Below are positions 7,980-14,721 of a stretch of DNA of 17,198 nucleotides, piece after piece; position 1 is the first letter of the stretch; each line of letters begins with the position of its first letter. Below the pieces are notes generated by a model. That model searched no databases. It had not been told where the DNA came from and saw only the letters and a program-made list of their open reading frames with translations. This DNA is from JAYWAM01 sp043782425 (lineage in GTDB: Bacteria; Pseudomonadota; Gammaproteobacteria; Burkholderiales; Usitatibacteraceae). Made by a program: the position numbers and the translations under genes. The DNA is taken from the NCBI GenBank assembly GCA_043782425.1, contig JAYWAM010000102.1, forward strand, positions 1 through 17,198, given 5' to 3'.

Positions 7980-8488
7980 ATGCCGCTTTTGTAGCGGCCT
8001 TCTTTCGATACAAACGACTGGGGACGGATGCGCGGCTTCTTGACCTCGGGCTTATAGTGCTCATGCACAAAGCTTTCCAGCCACGGCAGCAGTTCGGGGA
8101 GTAGCGCAACACTATCCACTTTTTCCTGCGCATCCATGAGGCGTGCCGCTTCGTTGTAGCTGAGCGTGGCAAGTTGCGGCTGCGCCTCATCCTCTGCACT
8201 GCTACGATTCTCATCTAGCCGCCACATCACATAGATGCGCGGCTCACCCGAGATCAAGTTGAGGTAATAGCCTTCAGCCTCATCGCGATGCAAACTTATC
8301 TCGAAGCCGGGATAGAGGCGTTGCAGATTGTCATCGTGGCGCACTATGGTGCGCGCCGCCTGGTCCGCTACACCTTCGCTATTAAGATCGGCAATCACGC
8401 CAGCGACCTGCCATTGGTAAGATTGCCAGCGGTTAGCGATGGCTACACGCTCCATCACCACCGCGACGCGAAAGGTCTTTTTTAGCAT
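7976..8488 (-). CDS. DUF3305 family protein
   Basis: This is a 170-residue protein, counted from the ATG at 8488. The core VAVVMERVAIANRWQSYQW near the N-terminus and YPGFEISLHRDEAEGYYLN in the middle match the DUF3305 family. It also has YVMWRLDE and a basic C-terminal tail ending SKEGRYKSGM. The frame extends upstream to 8716, but that part overlaps moaA on the other strand and looks like a shadow. Starting at MLKKTFRVAVVMER fits the family and leaves a 76-bp divergent intergenic region. First gene of the accessory unit, coupled to DUF3306 by a 4-nt overlap. Function unknown; tied to formate dehydrogenase by neighbourhood. Confidence 0.85.
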   Translation of the reverse strand: MLKKTFRVAVVMERVAIANRWQSYQWQVAGVIADLNSEGVADQAARTIVRHDDNLQRLYPGFEISLHRDEAEGYYLNLISGEPRIYVMWRLDENRSSAEDEAQPQLATLSYNEAARLMDAQEKVDSVALLPELLPWLESFVHEHYKPEVKKPRIRPQSFVSKEGRYKSGM

Positions 8489-8564
8489 CGTGAGAATATA
8501 CACCCATAGCCACATCCCATGCATGCCGCTGCCGGGCCGCAAGTTCCGGTATGCTATCCATTCC
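8489..8564. promoter_or_regulatory. Divergent intergenic region between DUF3305 and moaA
   Basis: This 76-bp gap separates divergently transcribed genes and so should hold both promoters. A -10-like TATGCT lies at 8550-8555, about 10 nt before the moaA ATG; if used, the moaA message would be nearly leaderless. On the minus strand, a TATATT lies about 9 nt before the DUF3305 start. No convincing -35 partner is visible for either, and neither gene has a strong Shine-Dalgarno. The promoter assignment rests mainly on gene orientation. Confidence 0.35.
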
Positions 8565-9644
8565 ATGAACCAGATCGTCATCCCCATTTTAGAGTCCCGC
8601 AACTTGCCGCTCCCGCCGCTGCTGCGGGCTGCCGCGGGCGCGCAGCACGACACGCTGAGGCGTGGGCTGCGCGACCTGCGCATCTCGGTTACAGACCGCT
8701 GTAATTTCCGCTGCACTTACTGCATGCCCAAGGAAGTGTTCGACACCGATTACCCATTCCTGCCGCACGATGAGGTGTTGAGCTTCGAGGAAATCGTGCG
8801 TCTGGCGAAAATCTTTCGCGGCCACGGAGTCGAAAAAATTCGCCTCACCGGCGGCGAGCCGCTGCTGCGCAAGGGCATAGAGCAACTCGTCGAGATGCTT
8901 GCCGCTGTGTTGCCCGGCGTTGATCTCACCCTCACCACCAATGGCACAGCGCTGAAAGCCAAGGCGCGCGCGCTCAAAGCTGCTGGCCTCACGCGCATCA
9001 CCGTGAGCCTCGATTCGCTCGACGACACCACCTTTCGCGCCATGAACGATGCGGATTTCCCAGTGGCTAAAGTGCTTGAAGCCATCGACATCGCCGCAGC
9101 CGAGGGGCTTGCCCCGGTGAAGATCAACATGGTGGTGAAACGCGGCGTAAATGACCGGCACGTTGTTGAAATGGCGCGCCATTTCAAGGGAACGGGAAAT
9201 ATCGTGCGCTTCATCGAATTCATGGACGTAGGCGCCACCAACGGCTGGAAAATGGACGATGTCATACCCAGCGCGGAAGTGGTGCGCAGAATCAACCAGG
9301 AATTCCCTTGCGAGCCCGTCAAGCCCAACCACCGCGGCGAAGTCGCCAAGCGCTGGCGCTATAAGGACAACTCAGGTGAATTCGGCATAATTTCCAGTGT
9401 CACCGAAGCCTTCTGCGCAACCTGCAACCGTGCGCGCCTTTCCACCGATGGCGCGCTTTACACCTGCCTGTTCGCACAGAAAGGCTACGACCTGAAATCC
9501 CTGTTACGTGGCGGAAAAAGCGATACCCAGATTCATGACGCCATCGCCGCCGTCTGGCAGCATCGCGCGGACCGCTATTCGGAAATCCGTACGGCGGAAA
9601 CGGCGCGGCAACGCAAAGTGGAGATGAGTTTTATTGGCGGCTAG
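8565..9644 (+). CDS. moaA: GTP 3',8-cyclase MoaA (radical SAM, molybdopterin synthesis)
   Basis: MoaA makes the first committed intermediate of molybdenum cofactor from GTP, together with MoaC. The 359-residue form from the ATG at 8565 has the radical SAM cluster motif CNFRCTYC (C46, C50, C53), LTGGEPLLRKG, TLTTNGTAL and ITVSLDSLD. The second cluster site CATCNRARLSTDGALYTC is at C284/C287/C301. The C-terminal Gly-Gly tail (SFIGG) is required in the family. The frame extends upstream to 8439, but those residues are not family-like and overlap the divergent DUF3305 gene. It heads the + strand cofactor genes; fdhD and mobA follow after the DUF2461 insert. Confidence 0.96.
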   Translation: MNQIVIPILESRNLPLPPLLRAAAGAQHDTLRRGLRDLRISVTDRCNFRCTYCMPKEVFDTDYPFLPHDEVLSFEEIVRLAKIFRGHGVEKIRLTGGEPLLRKGIEQLVEMLAAVLPGVDLTLTTNGTALKAKARALKAAGLTRITVSLDSLDDTTFRAMNDADFPVAKVLEAIDIAAAEGLAPVKINMVVKRGVNDRHVVEMARHFKGTGNIVRFIEFMDVGATNGWKMDDVIPSAEVVRRINQEFPCEPVKPNHRGEVAKRWRYKDNSGEFGIISSVTEAFCATCNRARLSTDGALYTCLFAQKGYDLKSLLRGGKSDTQIHDAIAAVWQHRADRYSEIRTAETARQRKVEMSFIGG

Positions 9645-9673
9645 GTGCGAGGACTGCTTAAAAAGCGCAGGAC

Positions 9674-9741
9674 CGTAGGGTGCGCTTGCGCACCAGCCGA
9701 ACAAATATTTACAACTACATGGTGCGCAAGCGCACCCTACG
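9674..9741. repeat. REPIN-like inverted repeat, copy 1
   Basis: Two perfect 21-bp inverted arms (9674-9694 and 9721-9741) surround a 26-nt centre (9695-9720). Each arm contains the near-palindrome GGTGCGCTTGCGCACC. An element with the same arms and the same centre length but a different centre sequence lies at 10440-10507. This design, paired inverted short palindromes with a spacer, is that of REP doublets (REPINs). The element ends 4 nt before the start codon of the DUF2461 gene. Confidence 0.85.
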
Positions 9742-9745
9742 AACT

Positions 9746-10402
9746 ATGCACATTCCCGCTCTACTCCAATTCCTGCAAGGCCTGGCCGAAAACAACAACC
9801 GGCCGTGGTTCGTGCATAACAAACCGGCCTACGACATCCTGCGCGAGGAGTTCACCGAGCTGGTGTCCGGGCTTATCCTGCGCGTGTCGAAATTCGACAA
9901 GAACATTGTTCATGTTGATGCGAAGAAAGCGCTGTTCCGCATTTACCGCGACGTGCGCTTCTCCAGGAACAAGGATCCATACAAGACCCATTTCAGCGCG
10001 GTGCTAGGCGACAAAAAAACCGGCGCACCGTGTTATTACTTCCAGATTGACGGCCAGGGCAAGCTGGGACTGGGTGGCGGCATTTACATGCCTGAGCCTG
10101 CGACACTGAAAAACATCCGCAATGCCATCGTCAATGATTCCGCAGGATTCTCAAAAGTGCTGAAAAACAAGCGCTTTGCCGCGACCTACGGCACGCTGAT
10201 CGACGAGGAGCGGCTCAAGCGCCCGCCCAAAGGCTACGACGCAAATCATCCACATATTGATGCGATAAAAAACAAGCACTTCTTTGGCTGGAAGGAAATT
10301 GACATCAAAAAAGGGAGACACACTGATTTAGCCGGAGAGATCGCCAGCGCTTTCGAGGACGCTTATCCGCTCGTGGCCTGGCTGCGCAAGGCGGTGAAAT
10401 GA
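9746..10402 (+). CDS. DUF2461 family protein
   Basis: This 218-residue protein matches the DUF2461 family: LLQFLQGLAENNNRPWFVHN at the N-terminus, then FRIYRDVRFSRNKDPYKTHF (about 74-93) and GGGIYMPEPATLKNIR (about 115-130), and near the end FFGWKEIDIK. The family is widespread in bacteria with no known activity. The ATG at 9746 gives the family-like N-terminus. It lies only 4 nt past a REPIN-like repeat and has no Shine-Dalgarno; an upstream in-frame ATG at 9719 would translate through the repeat arm. The gene sits between moaA and fdhD with a repeat on each side, and has no evident link to formate metabolism. It looks like a passenger. Confidence 0.85.
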   Translation: MHIPALLQFLQGLAENNNRPWFVHNKPAYDILREEFTELVSGLILRVSKFDKNIVHVDAKKALFRIYRDVRFSRNKDPYKTHFSAVLGDKKTGAPCYYFQIDGQGKLGLGGGIYMPEPATLKNIRNAIVNDSAGFSKVLKNKRFAATYGTLIDEERLKRPPKGYDANHPHIDAIKNKHFFGWKEIDIKKGRHTDLAGEIASAFEDAYPLVAWLRKAVK

Positions 10403-10439
10403 TCGATTGCTGCTCCGCGCCGCCAAGCCACCACGGTTC

Positions 10440-10507
10440 CGTAGGGTGCGCTTGCGCACCATGCAGCGCTAAATTTTTTCTGAACTGGTGCGCAAGCGCA
10501 CCCTACG
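10440..10507. repeat. REPIN-like inverted repeat, copy 2
   Basis: The 21-bp arms at 10440-10460 and 10487-10507 are identical to those of the copy at 9674-9741. The 26-nt centre (10461-10486) has the same length but an unrelated sequence. It lies 37 nt after the DUF2461 stop and 27 nt before the fdhD start, filling most of the 132-nt gap between those genes. The other 64 nt of the gap show nothing I can name. With no U-tract, it is unlikely to be a simple terminator. Confidence 0.85.
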
Positions 10508-10534
10508 TGACAACCCTGCCAGTGCGGTGACCTG

Positions 10535-11359
10535 ATGCGCTATCGTCCGCTGCTCTCAAATGCCGCCCGCCCCTCGACTTTCACTGTCGATGCGCGCGAC
10601 GAAAACGGCGCCATCGTTCCCACGCCTATTGCCGGCGAACATCCGCTCACGCTTTACGTCGACAAGCAGGAAATCCTCACGCTCATGACCCTCGGCGCTG
10701 CGCCCGAGGCACTGGCCCTAGGCTATCTGCGCAACCAGCGCCTGCTCGATAGTATTGAGGACATCGTTTCGGTGCAGGTCGATTGGGATGTCGATGCCGT
10801 AGCTGTCAAAACCAAAAACGGCCTGAGCAATCTGGAAGAGAAAATGCGCAAACGCACCAAAACCTCAGGCTGCGGCCAGGGTACGGTGTTTGGTGAGCTG
10901 ATGGAGGACATCGAAAACATCCGGCTGCCTGATGAAGCAGTGTTGTATGAAGAAACGCTCTACGCGCTGCTCAACAATGTCCGGGTTCATGACACCATCT
11001 ACAAGCAGGCCGGCGCGGTGCATGGCTGCGCCCTGTGCAAAGGAGAAGAAATCCTCACCTTTGTCGAAGACGTGGGCCGCCACAACGCGGTGGACGCCAT
11101 CGCCGGCTGGATGTGGCTGGAAGGCGTTGTGGGCGGCGACAAGATTTTCTACACCACCGGACGCCTCACTTCCGAGATGGTGATTAAAGCGGCGCAGATG
11201 GGCATCCCGTTTCTCGTCTCGCGCTCAGGGCTTACACAGATGGGTTACGAAATCGCGCAGAAGGTCGGCATTACGATGATAGGCCGCGCGGTGAACAGAC
11301 ACTATCTGCTGTTCACCGGCGCGCAGCGCTTTAAGAAATCCTCCATGCCGGAACAGTAA
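10535..11359 (+). CDS. fdhD: Formate dehydrogenase sulfurtransferase FdhD
   Basis: FdhD moves sulfur from the cysteine desulfurase IscS to the bis-MGD cofactor, a step formate dehydrogenase needs for activity. The 274-residue protein has the family segments EHPLTLYVDKQEI (35-47), the sulfur-shuttle loop KTSGCGQGTVFG (109-120), HGCALCKGEE (163-172), EDVGRHNAVDAIAGW and TTGRLTSEMVIKAAQMGIPF. E. coli FdhD has C-x-x-C in the shuttle loop. Here only Cys113 remains, the second position is Gly116, and a separate C165-x-x-C168 is present. The ATG at 10535 has only a weak GGTGA upstream. mobA starts 1 nt after its stop, so the two are coupled. Confidence 0.94.
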   Translation: MRYRPLLSNAARPSTFTVDARDENGAIVPTPIAGEHPLTLYVDKQEILTLMTLGAAPEALALGYLRNQRLLDSIEDIVSVQVDWDVDAVAVKTKNGLSNLEEKMRKRTKTSGCGQGTVFGELMEDIENIRLPDEAVLYEETLYALLNNVRVHDTIYKQAGAVHGCALCKGEEILTFVEDVGRHNAVDAIAGWMWLEGVVGGDKIFYTTGRLTSEMVIKAAQMGIPFLVSRSGLTQMGYEIAQKVGITMIGRAVNRHYLLFTGAQRFKKSSMPEQ

Positions 11360-11360
11360 A

Positions 11361-11945
11361 ATGACTCCCCGAAAAATTACCGGCATCATCCTCGCCGGTG
11401 GCCGCGGCTCGCGCATGGGCTATGTGGACAAAGGACTGCAAACTTTTAACGGCAAAGCGATGGTCGCTCATGTGCTGGAGCGGCTCGCGCCGCAAGTTGA
11501 TGAAGTGCTCATCAACGCCAACCAGAATCTCGAACAGTACGCAGCCTTCGGCCAGCGCGTCATTGCCGACGAAATCGCCGGCTTTGCCGGTCCGCTGGCA
11601 GGATTCGAGCGCGGCCTGACCCACGCAACGGGCGATCTGCTGGTCACCGCACCTTGCGACTCGCCTTTTTTGCCCGCCGATTTGGTGACGCGCCTGCAAG
11701 CGGCATTGGAGAATGGTGGAGGCGACCTGTCGGTTGCTAAAACCGGCGCGCAGGCGCACCCGGTGTTCTGCCTGATGAAGCGCGAAGTGCTGGCTTCATT
11801 GCGCGCATTCCTGGCTTCGGGCGGTCGCAAGATAGACCGCTGGTATGAAACGCTCAAAGTCATTGAAGTGAACTTTGATGACGAGCAGGAGGCGTTTCGC
11901 AATATCAATACGTTGGAAGAAAAGCGCGCTTTAGAACTGCCCTAG
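11361..11945 (+). CDS. mobA: Molybdenum cofactor guanylyltransferase MobA
   Basis: MobA transfers GMP from GTP to Mo-molybdopterin, giving the MGD form used by formate dehydrogenase. The 194-residue protein has the nucleotide-binding signature GIILAGGRGSRMGYVDKGL (8-26), GFAGPLAGFERGL, and TAPCDSPFLP with the metal-binding Asp100. It also has HPVFCLM and the C-terminal FRNINTLEE. Length is normal for the family. It is the last gene of the cofactor group, 1 nt after fdhD. No terminator is evident in the 94 nt that follow. Confidence 0.95.
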   Translation: MTPRKITGIILAGGRGSRMGYVDKGLQTFNGKAMVAHVLERLAPQVDEVLINANQNLEQYAAFGQRVIADEIAGFAGPLAGFERGLTHATGDLLVTAPCDSPFLPADLVTRLQAALENGGGDLSVAKTGAQAHPVFCLMKREVLASLRAFLASGGRKIDRWYETLKVIEVNFDDEQEAFRNINTLEEKRALELP

Positions 11946-11965
11946 GGTATTCCGCCCCGCCTGCT

Positions 11966-11978
11966 CAGGTAGTACCTG
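11966..11978. promoter_or_regulatory. Short palindrome, possible operator
   Basis: CAGGTAGTACCTG is a perfect 6-1-6 palindrome lying 61 nt before the start of the secreted pilin-like gene at 12040 and 20 nt past mobA. The symmetry suits a dimeric helix-turn-helix regulator, and the position suits control of the downstream gene. I cannot name the regulator, and no clear -35/-10 pair is visible in the 94-nt gap. Confidence 0.3.
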
Positions 11979-12039
11979 ATACCGCAAAACTGGCCTAAGT
12001 TGCAAAGTAGCTCCTGTGTACAACAAACAGGACGCGACC

Positions 12040-12591
12040 ATGAAACTAGCCGCCAGAAACCTCCAAGAACCCCGCGCGCGCGTTGCAGCAGCTAAGCCGG
12101 TTGGGGCCGCGTGCTTGTGGTCGTTTATTGTTATTGGCCTGCTAATCCTCGCCATGCCCATGATGAGTCTTGCCGAGAGCAGAACTGGCGCCAGCAGCGC
12201 GCGGGCAAGCCTAGATTTTCGCATCGTCATCCCGGCTATCATCCGCGTAAAGGCCGTCACTCAGCCCGAGCGCATCGTGATTGAAGAACGGCACATCGCC
12301 CAAGGTTACATCGACCTTGAAGCCGGCACCTCAGTGAAACTCACCACCAACAGTCGTGCTGGCTATCTGCTTACAGCGAGCTACGATGCGCAACTGTTGT
12401 CCAGGGTCGAGGTAAGGGTAACCAATCAAAGCCTGATCGCTTCTTCGGGCTTTGGCAGCATGCGTGTGGCTTCGGGACTTATCACCGATAAATTGGTTCC
12501 CATCGGCTACCGTCTGCATCTGGCGCCCGGCGTACAGGCAGGCGACTATCACTGGCCGGTAGCGCTGGCGTTTTCGCTGGCTATGGTTTGA
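12040..12591 (+). CDS. Secreted pilin-like protein beside the chaperone-usher-type locus
   Basis: This 183-residue protein has a long signal sequence (basic 1-20, hydrophobic 26-44, ending near SLAES). The mature part is small and beta-rich: SLDFRIVIPAIIRVK (57-71), a middle stretch of alternating hydrophobic residues, and a C-terminal strand GVQAGDYHWPVALAFSL, the kind of ending seen in donor-strand-assembled fimbrial subunits. I do not recognise a named family. The ATG at 12040 has AGGA 7 nt upstream; an in-frame GTG at 12016 is less likely. It converges with the usher-like gene, with 21 nt between the two stops, and is probably part of the same surface-structure system. Confidence 0.75.
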   Translation: MKLAARNLQEPRARVAAAKPVGAACLWSFIVIGLLILAMPMMSLAESRTGASSARASLDFRIVIPAIIRVKAVTQPERIVIEERHIAQGYIDLEAGTSVKLTTNSRAGYLLTASYDAQLLSRVEVRVTNQSLIASSGFGSMRVASGLITDKLVPIGYRLHLAPGVQAGDYHWPVALAFSLAMV

Positions 12592-12612
12592 GCACCCAGT
12601 TAGGGTGTTCCC

Positions 12613-14721
12613 TCAGCGCGGACGTTTTGCGCCAATATCGACACGTGTTGTGTCGCGCGTTGAAACAGGCGCGCTGATTTTTTGATTTTTCTGATCCATA
12701 TCCACCGTCCACGGCAAGGGTAGATCGTCCTGTAGAACGCTGAGCGTATGTTGACCGGAAACAACGCTGGGAAATTCGAAGTCGCCAAAGGCATTGGTTC
12801 TCACGCCAAATTTGCCGTCCAGCACCACCAGGACATTAGCCGCGCCGCTCTCGTTGCCGTCGCGTTGACCATTACCGTTACTGTCCAGAAAGACGCTGCC
12901 TTCAATGCGGCCCGAGCCGCTGCCTGGCGCGCCGCCGAGAGGGGCCGACGCTGTGCCCGCGCGCGCGGTATAGCGCAATGCCAGGAAAAATCCGCGGTCA
13001 CTGGGTCGCGTCCTGACAGTCTCTGGAACTATCAGCGGGCTCTGCACGGCAACGGTGTCGATGAGAACCCCGCGGTTAGCATAAAACGCTGCGCCCAACA
13101 CCCAGTCGCGGCTGATTTGCCAATCCAGCCCGAGATTCATGGCCAAGGTCGTGCCGCTACCGGCATCGCCGCCCCTGACATTGCGCGCGCGCAAGCTGCC
13201 TTGCATGGATAGGCTGTTGCTCAGTACTGCGCGCCCGCTCAGCCCTAACGCAACGGCATTTTCGCGCGCTGCTTGCGTTTCATTCGAAGTTGGGGCTGGC
13301 CGCAGCCGTTCCACGCTGAGTGAAGTTGACAGGGAAAGCCCGTTCTCGGAATAGACCGAATGGTCGAGTGTCGCCGCTTGGCTGCTTTGACCACCCTGCG
13401 TAGAAGCCGCGTCGAGTTGCAAGCGTGAAATACCCAGCGGATTTTGCCATTGCAGGTAGCCAAACCCCGAAGCGCTGTTGACGCCAAAGTTTCTGAGGGC
13501 AAAACCGCCGCCGCTTGATAGTGTGGCGCTCAACAAGCGCCGCCCGCTCGCGCTTGCATACCAGCCGTTCGGACTTTGCCCGGACACGCTAGCGAAAGAT
13601 TCAATGTTTGCCGCAAGGTCCCACCGCAAGGAAAGGTAGTTATAGCGATAGCTGCCGCCTTGCAAATCGGCCGCCAGGGGCCGGTCTATCCAGGTTAATC
13701 CTTGGGTAAAACGGAAAATCGATGCTTGATGTTGATGCCCACCATCACGCCAGATTGCATCGGCCCAGACCCCGCTCGCATCCACGCCGGATATGCTGGA
13801 TCCGACAGCGCTTGCCTGCCAGCTTGCCCCTGCCGTCAGGTCGGTGCGCGCGGCGCTGACATAAAACCCTCGCGGACTGATACGCGCCGCCCGGTTGTTT
13901 AATTCATCGCCCGTTACCGGTGCGGCATCAGGAAGAATATTGTTACCCTGAGCCAGCGCGGCTGCCGCAGTCCACTCGCCTTGCGTCGTCTGCGCAAAAA
14001 AGCTGTTTACCTGCCCGCCTAAACCGACAAAACGCGATTGCGGGAAGCCTTCGAAGCGACCCGGCTCGCCAACACTGGCGCCCAACACCAGAGCGCTACT
14101 ACTGCCTTCGTTGCGCCAGATAGTCGAGCCGCCCAAAACTTGCGGGCTGGGTAGTGCCAGGCGGCTGTTTCTGCGCGCCAGCTCCGGTACAAAAAGGTTG
14201 GTGGCGCCTAGCGCATTATCGGCACGCCAACCGCTGTCGAACGGCAAAGCGCTTTGCCTCAGGCTCCAGCTCGTCAATCCACTAGTGTTACGACCGCCCA
14301 ATGCGAGAGCGTAAATGGATAAGGCGCCAAAATTCGGCGTTTCCACGTAGGCGTCAATCTGTACGCCTTGTGTGTCCGTGCGCCGGTTGCCTGACACTGC
14401 GGAATCATTCTGGTACGTTTGCAAGTTGCGCGTGAGTTGCAGGGAAATGCCGCGCTGCCAACCCTGAGCGTTATATTCCGCGAGCGCAACATCGGCCTCG
14501 TCTTGCGCTGGCGCTCCTTCCATGACCCGGTCCACATAGGGTCGGCGTTCGGCGACCGCTTTGTCTGAGTCGGGCAAGGCTGCCCCGGATGGCGCGCTTG
14601 GCTGTGCTTGAACGGGGGAAATAGCTGCCCATGCCGTCGTGGCAAGAGGTATCGCCAGATGCAGCCAAGCGTGCCTGCACCAAGCCTGCCGCGGGCTACT
14701 TCGCGGCGGAGCCTGGGACAA
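12613..14721 (-). CDS. Usher-like outer-membrane beta-barrel with C-terminal SdrD/Cna-B-like domain
   Basis: A signal peptide (about HAWLHLAIPLATTAWAAISP) is followed by a long run of amphipathic strands rich in Gly, Ser, Asn and aromatics, typical of an outer-membrane barrel. The last 99 residues form a separate beta-sandwich domain: GRIEGSVFLDSNGNGQRDG then LVVLDGKFGVRTNAFGDFEF, with a DxNxxGxxDxxE loop like calcium-binding SdrD-B/Cna-B domains. Ushers of some chaperone-usher systems end in comparable domains. It is shorter (702-729 residues) than typical ushers. The frame reaches an ATG at 14802, but that would overlap the chaperone by 107 nt with an Arg/Pro-rich N-terminus that looks like shadow coding. 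TTG at 14721, with AAGG upstream and a 26-nt overlap, is preferred. Confidence 0.7.
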   Translation of the reverse strand: MSQAPPRSSPRQAWCRHAWLHLAIPLATTAWAAISPVQAQPSAPSGAALPDSDKAVAERRPYVDRVMEGAPAQDEADVALAEYNAQGWQRGISLQLTRNLQTYQNDSAVSGNRRTDTQGVQIDAYVETPNFGALSIYALALGGRNTSGLTSWSLRQSALPFDSGWRADNALGATNLFVPELARRNSRLALPSPQVLGGSTIWRNEGSSSALVLGASVGEPGRFEGFPQSRFVGLGGQVNSFFAQTTQGEWTAAAALAQGNNILPDAAPVTGDELNNRAARISPRGFYVSAARTDLTAGASWQASAVGSSISGVDASGVWADAIWRDGGHQHQASIFRFTQGLTWIDRPLAADLQGGSYRYNYLSLRWDLAANIESFASVSGQSPNGWYASASGRRLLSATLSSGGGFALRNFGVNSASGFGYLQWQNPLGISRLQLDAASTQGGQSSQAATLDHSVYSENGLSLSTSLSVERLRPAPTSNETQAARENAVALGLSGRAVLSNSLSMQGSLRARNVRGGDAGSGTTLAMNLGLDWQISRDWVLGAAFYANRGVLIDTVAVQSPLIVPETVRTRPSDRGFFLALRYTARAGTASAPLGGAPGSGSGRIEGSVFLDSNGNGQRDGNESGAANVLVVLDGKFGVRTNAFGDFEFPSVVSGQHTLSVLQDDLPLPWTVDMDQKNQKISAPVSTRDTTRVDIGAKRPR

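Noticed and set aside
8439..8564. Upstream extension of moaA to 8439
   Set aside because: The extra 42 residues are not MoaA-like and overlap the divergent DUF3305 coding sequence.
8489..8716. Upstream extension of DUF3305 to 8716
   Set aside because: The extra 76 residues overlap moaA and do not resemble DUF3305; the family begins near MLKKTFRVAVVMER.
8589..9332. Minus-strand open frame of 247 codons opposite moaA
   Set aside because: MoaA on the + strand is conserved through the whole stretch with all cluster cysteines; the antisense frame has no family features.
9645..10007. Open frame of 120 codons overlapping the repeat and the DUF2461 start
   Set aside because: It is a shifted-frame shadow of the DUF2461 gene and runs through the inverted repeat; no family features.
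11990..12006. Possible sigma-54 promoter (CTGGCCTAAGTTGCA) before the gene at 12040
   Set aside because: The GG and GC elements are two bases too close together compared with the fixed -24/-12 spacing.
12592..12608. Small stem GCACCC...GGGTGT between the convergent genes as a shared terminator
   Set aside because: Only six pairs including a G-T wobble, and no T-run on either strand; too weak to call.
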